6,638 nucleotides of DNA, from assembly GCA_046758845.1 (NCBI GenBank), contig JBHIBA010000260.1:1-6638 (forward strand), read 5' to 3'. This DNA comes from JBHIBA01 sp046758845. Lineage in GTDB: Bacteria; UBA8248; JACPRG01; G963555815. Below are positions 5,223 through 6,638 of the stretch, piece after piece. The notes under the pieces are model-generated. The model ran no database searches, had not been told where the DNA came from, and saw only the letters and a program-made list of their open reading frames with translations. A program made the position numbers and the translations under genes. Position 1 is the first letter of the stretch, and each line of letters opens with the position of its first letter.

Positions 5223-6464
5223 ATGAAGAAGATTGACCACCTTTGCTGTGTGACGTGTGGCAGTCAGTACGATGCAGAGGAGGTCCTGTACGTCTGTCCC
5301 GCGTGCGGATTGGATAAGGGGACGTTGGATGTGGTTTACGATTACGCGGGGGTCGGCGCTCGATTGACCAAGGAGGTCTTGCGGTCGAGGCAGGAGGCTT
5401 CCCAGTGGCGGTATTGGGAGATCCTGCCGGTCAGCCGGCGTGAGTTGGTTCCCCCGCTTCGGATCGGCTGGACGCCGCTGTACCGTGCGGAGCGTCTGGG
5501 CCGGGAGTTGGGGGCGCCCTCTCTCTGGCTGAAGGACGACACGGGCAATCCCTCGGCGTCGCTGAAGGACCGCGCGAGCGTTATGGCGGCTGTTCGGGCG
5601 GCGGAGTTGGGTCGGGACGTGGTGACCGGGGCCTCCACGGGCAATGCGGCGACGTCGCTGTCGTGCGTCGCGGCCTACATGGGTCTGAAGGCCTACCTCT
5701 TTGTTCCCGAGCGTGCCCCGAAGGCCAAGGTGGCGCAGCTCTTGATGTACGGTGCGACGGTTCTCATGGTCGAAGGGAGCTACGATGAGTGTTTTGGCCT
5801 TTGCTGGGAGGCCGGTGAGCGATGGGGGTGGTACAGCCGGAACACGGCGGTGAACCCGTACTTGGGCGAGGGGAAGAAGACGGCGGCCTTGGAGATCTGC
5901 GAGCAGCTCGACTGGCAGGCTCCCGACAAGGTGTTCTGCGCGGTGGGAGACGGGTGCGTCTTCGGGGGATTGCACAAAGGGTTTTTGGATTTTCATCGGT
6001 TGGGCCTCATCGACCGCGTCCCCCAGCTCATCGGCGTTCAGGCCGAAGGGGCGGCTCCCTTGGTGAAGGCCTTTCAGGAGGGTTGGCCGGAGATCCAGCC
6101 GCAGGCAGCGGAGACCATCGCCGACAGCATTTGCGTTGGGCATCCCCGGGATCAAATCAAGGCCTTGCGCGCGGCCCGGCAGACGGGGGGCGGTTTGATC
6201 GCCGTTTCGGACGAGGAGATCCTCGCGGCGCAGCGCCGGATGGCGCGGGCGACGGGGGTGTTCGCAGAGCCGGCGGGGGCGGCGTCCTTGGCGGGGGTGA
6301 TCAAGATGAAGGAGTCGGGGGAGCTGGATTCCGGGGAGGTTGTGGTGTCGGTGGTGACGGGCCACGGTTTGAAGGACGTGGATTCTGCGATGGCGGGTGT
6401 GGGGACGTCTGTGATTCGGGTTCGGCCGGATCTTGAGGACGTCTCCGCAAAGCTGAGAATGTGA
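5223..6464 (+). CDS. thrC: Threonine synthase-like PLP-dependent enzyme with N-terminal zinc ribbon
   Basis: 413 residues. The only usable start is ATG 5223: the frame has a stop at 5193-5195 and no other ATG, GTG or TTG between. The ribosome site is weak (GAG at 5211-5213). The N-terminus carries a rubredoxin-like ribbon, C9-x2-C12 and C25-x2-C28, common in one branch of threonine synthases. The fold-type II PLP core follows: K115 in NPSASLKDR is the Schiff-base lysine, GASTGNAA holds N141 that contacts the cofactor, VGDGCVFGG (about 241-249) is the phosphate-binding loop, NPYLGEGKKT is the family substrate-side motif, AEPAGA is at 348-353, and TGHGLKD at 379-385. Threonine synthase converts O-phosphohomoserine to threonine in the cytosol. 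The usual TGSFKDR is SASLKDR here, so a related amino-acid lyase or replacement enzyme is possible. No other threonine-pathway gene is beside it. Codons ending in G or T (TTG, GTT, GGG) seem commoner than in the oxidoreductase, not counted. Confidence 0.82.
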   Translation: MKKIDHLCCVTCGSQYDAEEVLYVCPACGLDKGTLDVVYDYAGVGARLTKEVLRSRQEASQWRYWEILPVSRRELVPPLRIGWTPLYRAERLGRELGAPSLWLKDDTGNPSASLKDRASVMAAVRAAELGRDVVTGASTGNAATSLSCVAAYMGLKAYLFVPERAPKAKVAQLLMYGATVLMVEGSYDECFGLCWEAGERWGWYSRNTAVNPYLGEGKKTAALEICEQLDWQAPDKVFCAVGDGCVFGGLHKGFLDFHRLGLIDRVPQLIGVQAEGAAPLVKAFQEGWPEIQPQAAETIADSICVGHPRDQIKALRAARQTGGGLIAVSDEEILAAQRRMARATGVFAEPAGAASLAGVIKMKESGELDSGEVVVSVVTGHGLKDVDSAMAGVGTSVIRVRPDLEDVSAKLRM

Positions 6465-6494
6465 GGGGAGAGGAGGATGAAAACCGGTGCTCGC

Positions 6495-6638
6495 GCGGGG
6501 GGCGCTTCCCTCGGCTTCACTCGGGACAAGCTTTGGGCACTCGCGTGCCGGCCTAACTGCGGTTGGAGGTACGTATGCTTAAAGCGGGGGGCGCTTTTTG
6601 TAAGGCGCCCCCCCGCACCCCCCAGCAAAACTTTTGAC
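6495..6638 (+). repeat. Dispersed intergenic repeat, copy 2 (cut by window edge)
   Basis: Carries the same parts as the copy after the oxidoreductase. The 11-mer GCGGGGGGCGC occurs at 6495-6505 and again at 6584-6594, the latter followed by the same T5 run. The core 6532-6568 aligns without gaps to 2980-3016, including the hairpin GGCAC-tcgc-GTGCC (6536-6549), whose stem is unchanged while one loop base differs. The end block CCCCCCAGCAAAAC (6618-6631) matches CCCCCCGGCAAAAC of the first copy. GGGGGGCGC (6586-6594) pairs perfectly with GCGCCCCCC (6605-6613) over a 10-nt loop, a terminator-like hairpin. It begins about 30 bases after the threonine synthase-like stop. The right boundary is not visible. 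Confidence 0.6.

Noticed and set aside
5136..6365. 409-residue minus-strand frame opposite the threonine synthase-like gene
   Set aside because: The sense strand carries unmistakable PLP-enzyme motifs along its whole length. The antisense product is Arg/Pro/Leu-rich without domains.
1..6638. CRISPR array, tRNA or rRNA genes
   Set aside because: No regularly spaced direct repeats and no cloverleaf or rRNA-like sequence was seen on either strand.

Overview
The window is GC-rich bacterial DNA carrying four protein genes. One is cut by the left edge. The genes do not form a single operon. High GC, GTG starts, Shine-Dalgarno-like sites, one near-consensus sigma-70 promoter and C/G-tract intergenic repeats suggest an environmental bacterium with large intergenic gaps. 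Groups such as Rokubacteria, Tectomicrobia or deltaproteobacterial lineages would fit. That placement is a low-confidence impression, because no marker gene is present.

Layout. 3-557 (+): C-terminal half of a TauA/NMT1-type ABC transporter substrate-binding protein. 558-1092: a 535-base gap with weak hairpins and no gene. 1093-2937 (+): FAD-dependent oxidoreductase of the phytoene-desaturase/PYROXD2 superfamily with an 88-residue Lys/Arg/Ala-rich, histone H1-like tail. 2938-3241: gap between convergent genes, holding one copy of a dispersed repeat and a very strong hairpin. 3242-4513 (-): M20-fold metallopeptidase/deacylase homologue whose active-site motifs depart from the canonical set. 4514-5222: a 709-base divergent gap with two nested inverted-repeat pairs, then a strong promoter and a structured leader of about 185 nt. 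5223-6464 (+): threonine synthase-like PLP enzyme with an N-terminal zinc ribbon. 6465-6638: second copy of the dispersed repeat, cut by the right edge.

How the genes relate. Nothing shows that the four genes share a pathway. The transporter component imports an unknown small organic solute. The oxidoreductase and the M20 protein have no assignable substrate. The last gene probably makes threonine from O-phosphohomoserine, or does a related beta/gamma-replacement or elimination on an amino acid. The strongest leads are the altered M20 active site, the basic tail on a flavoprotein, the repeat found 3' of two unrelated genes, and the leader ahead of the threonine synthase-like gene.
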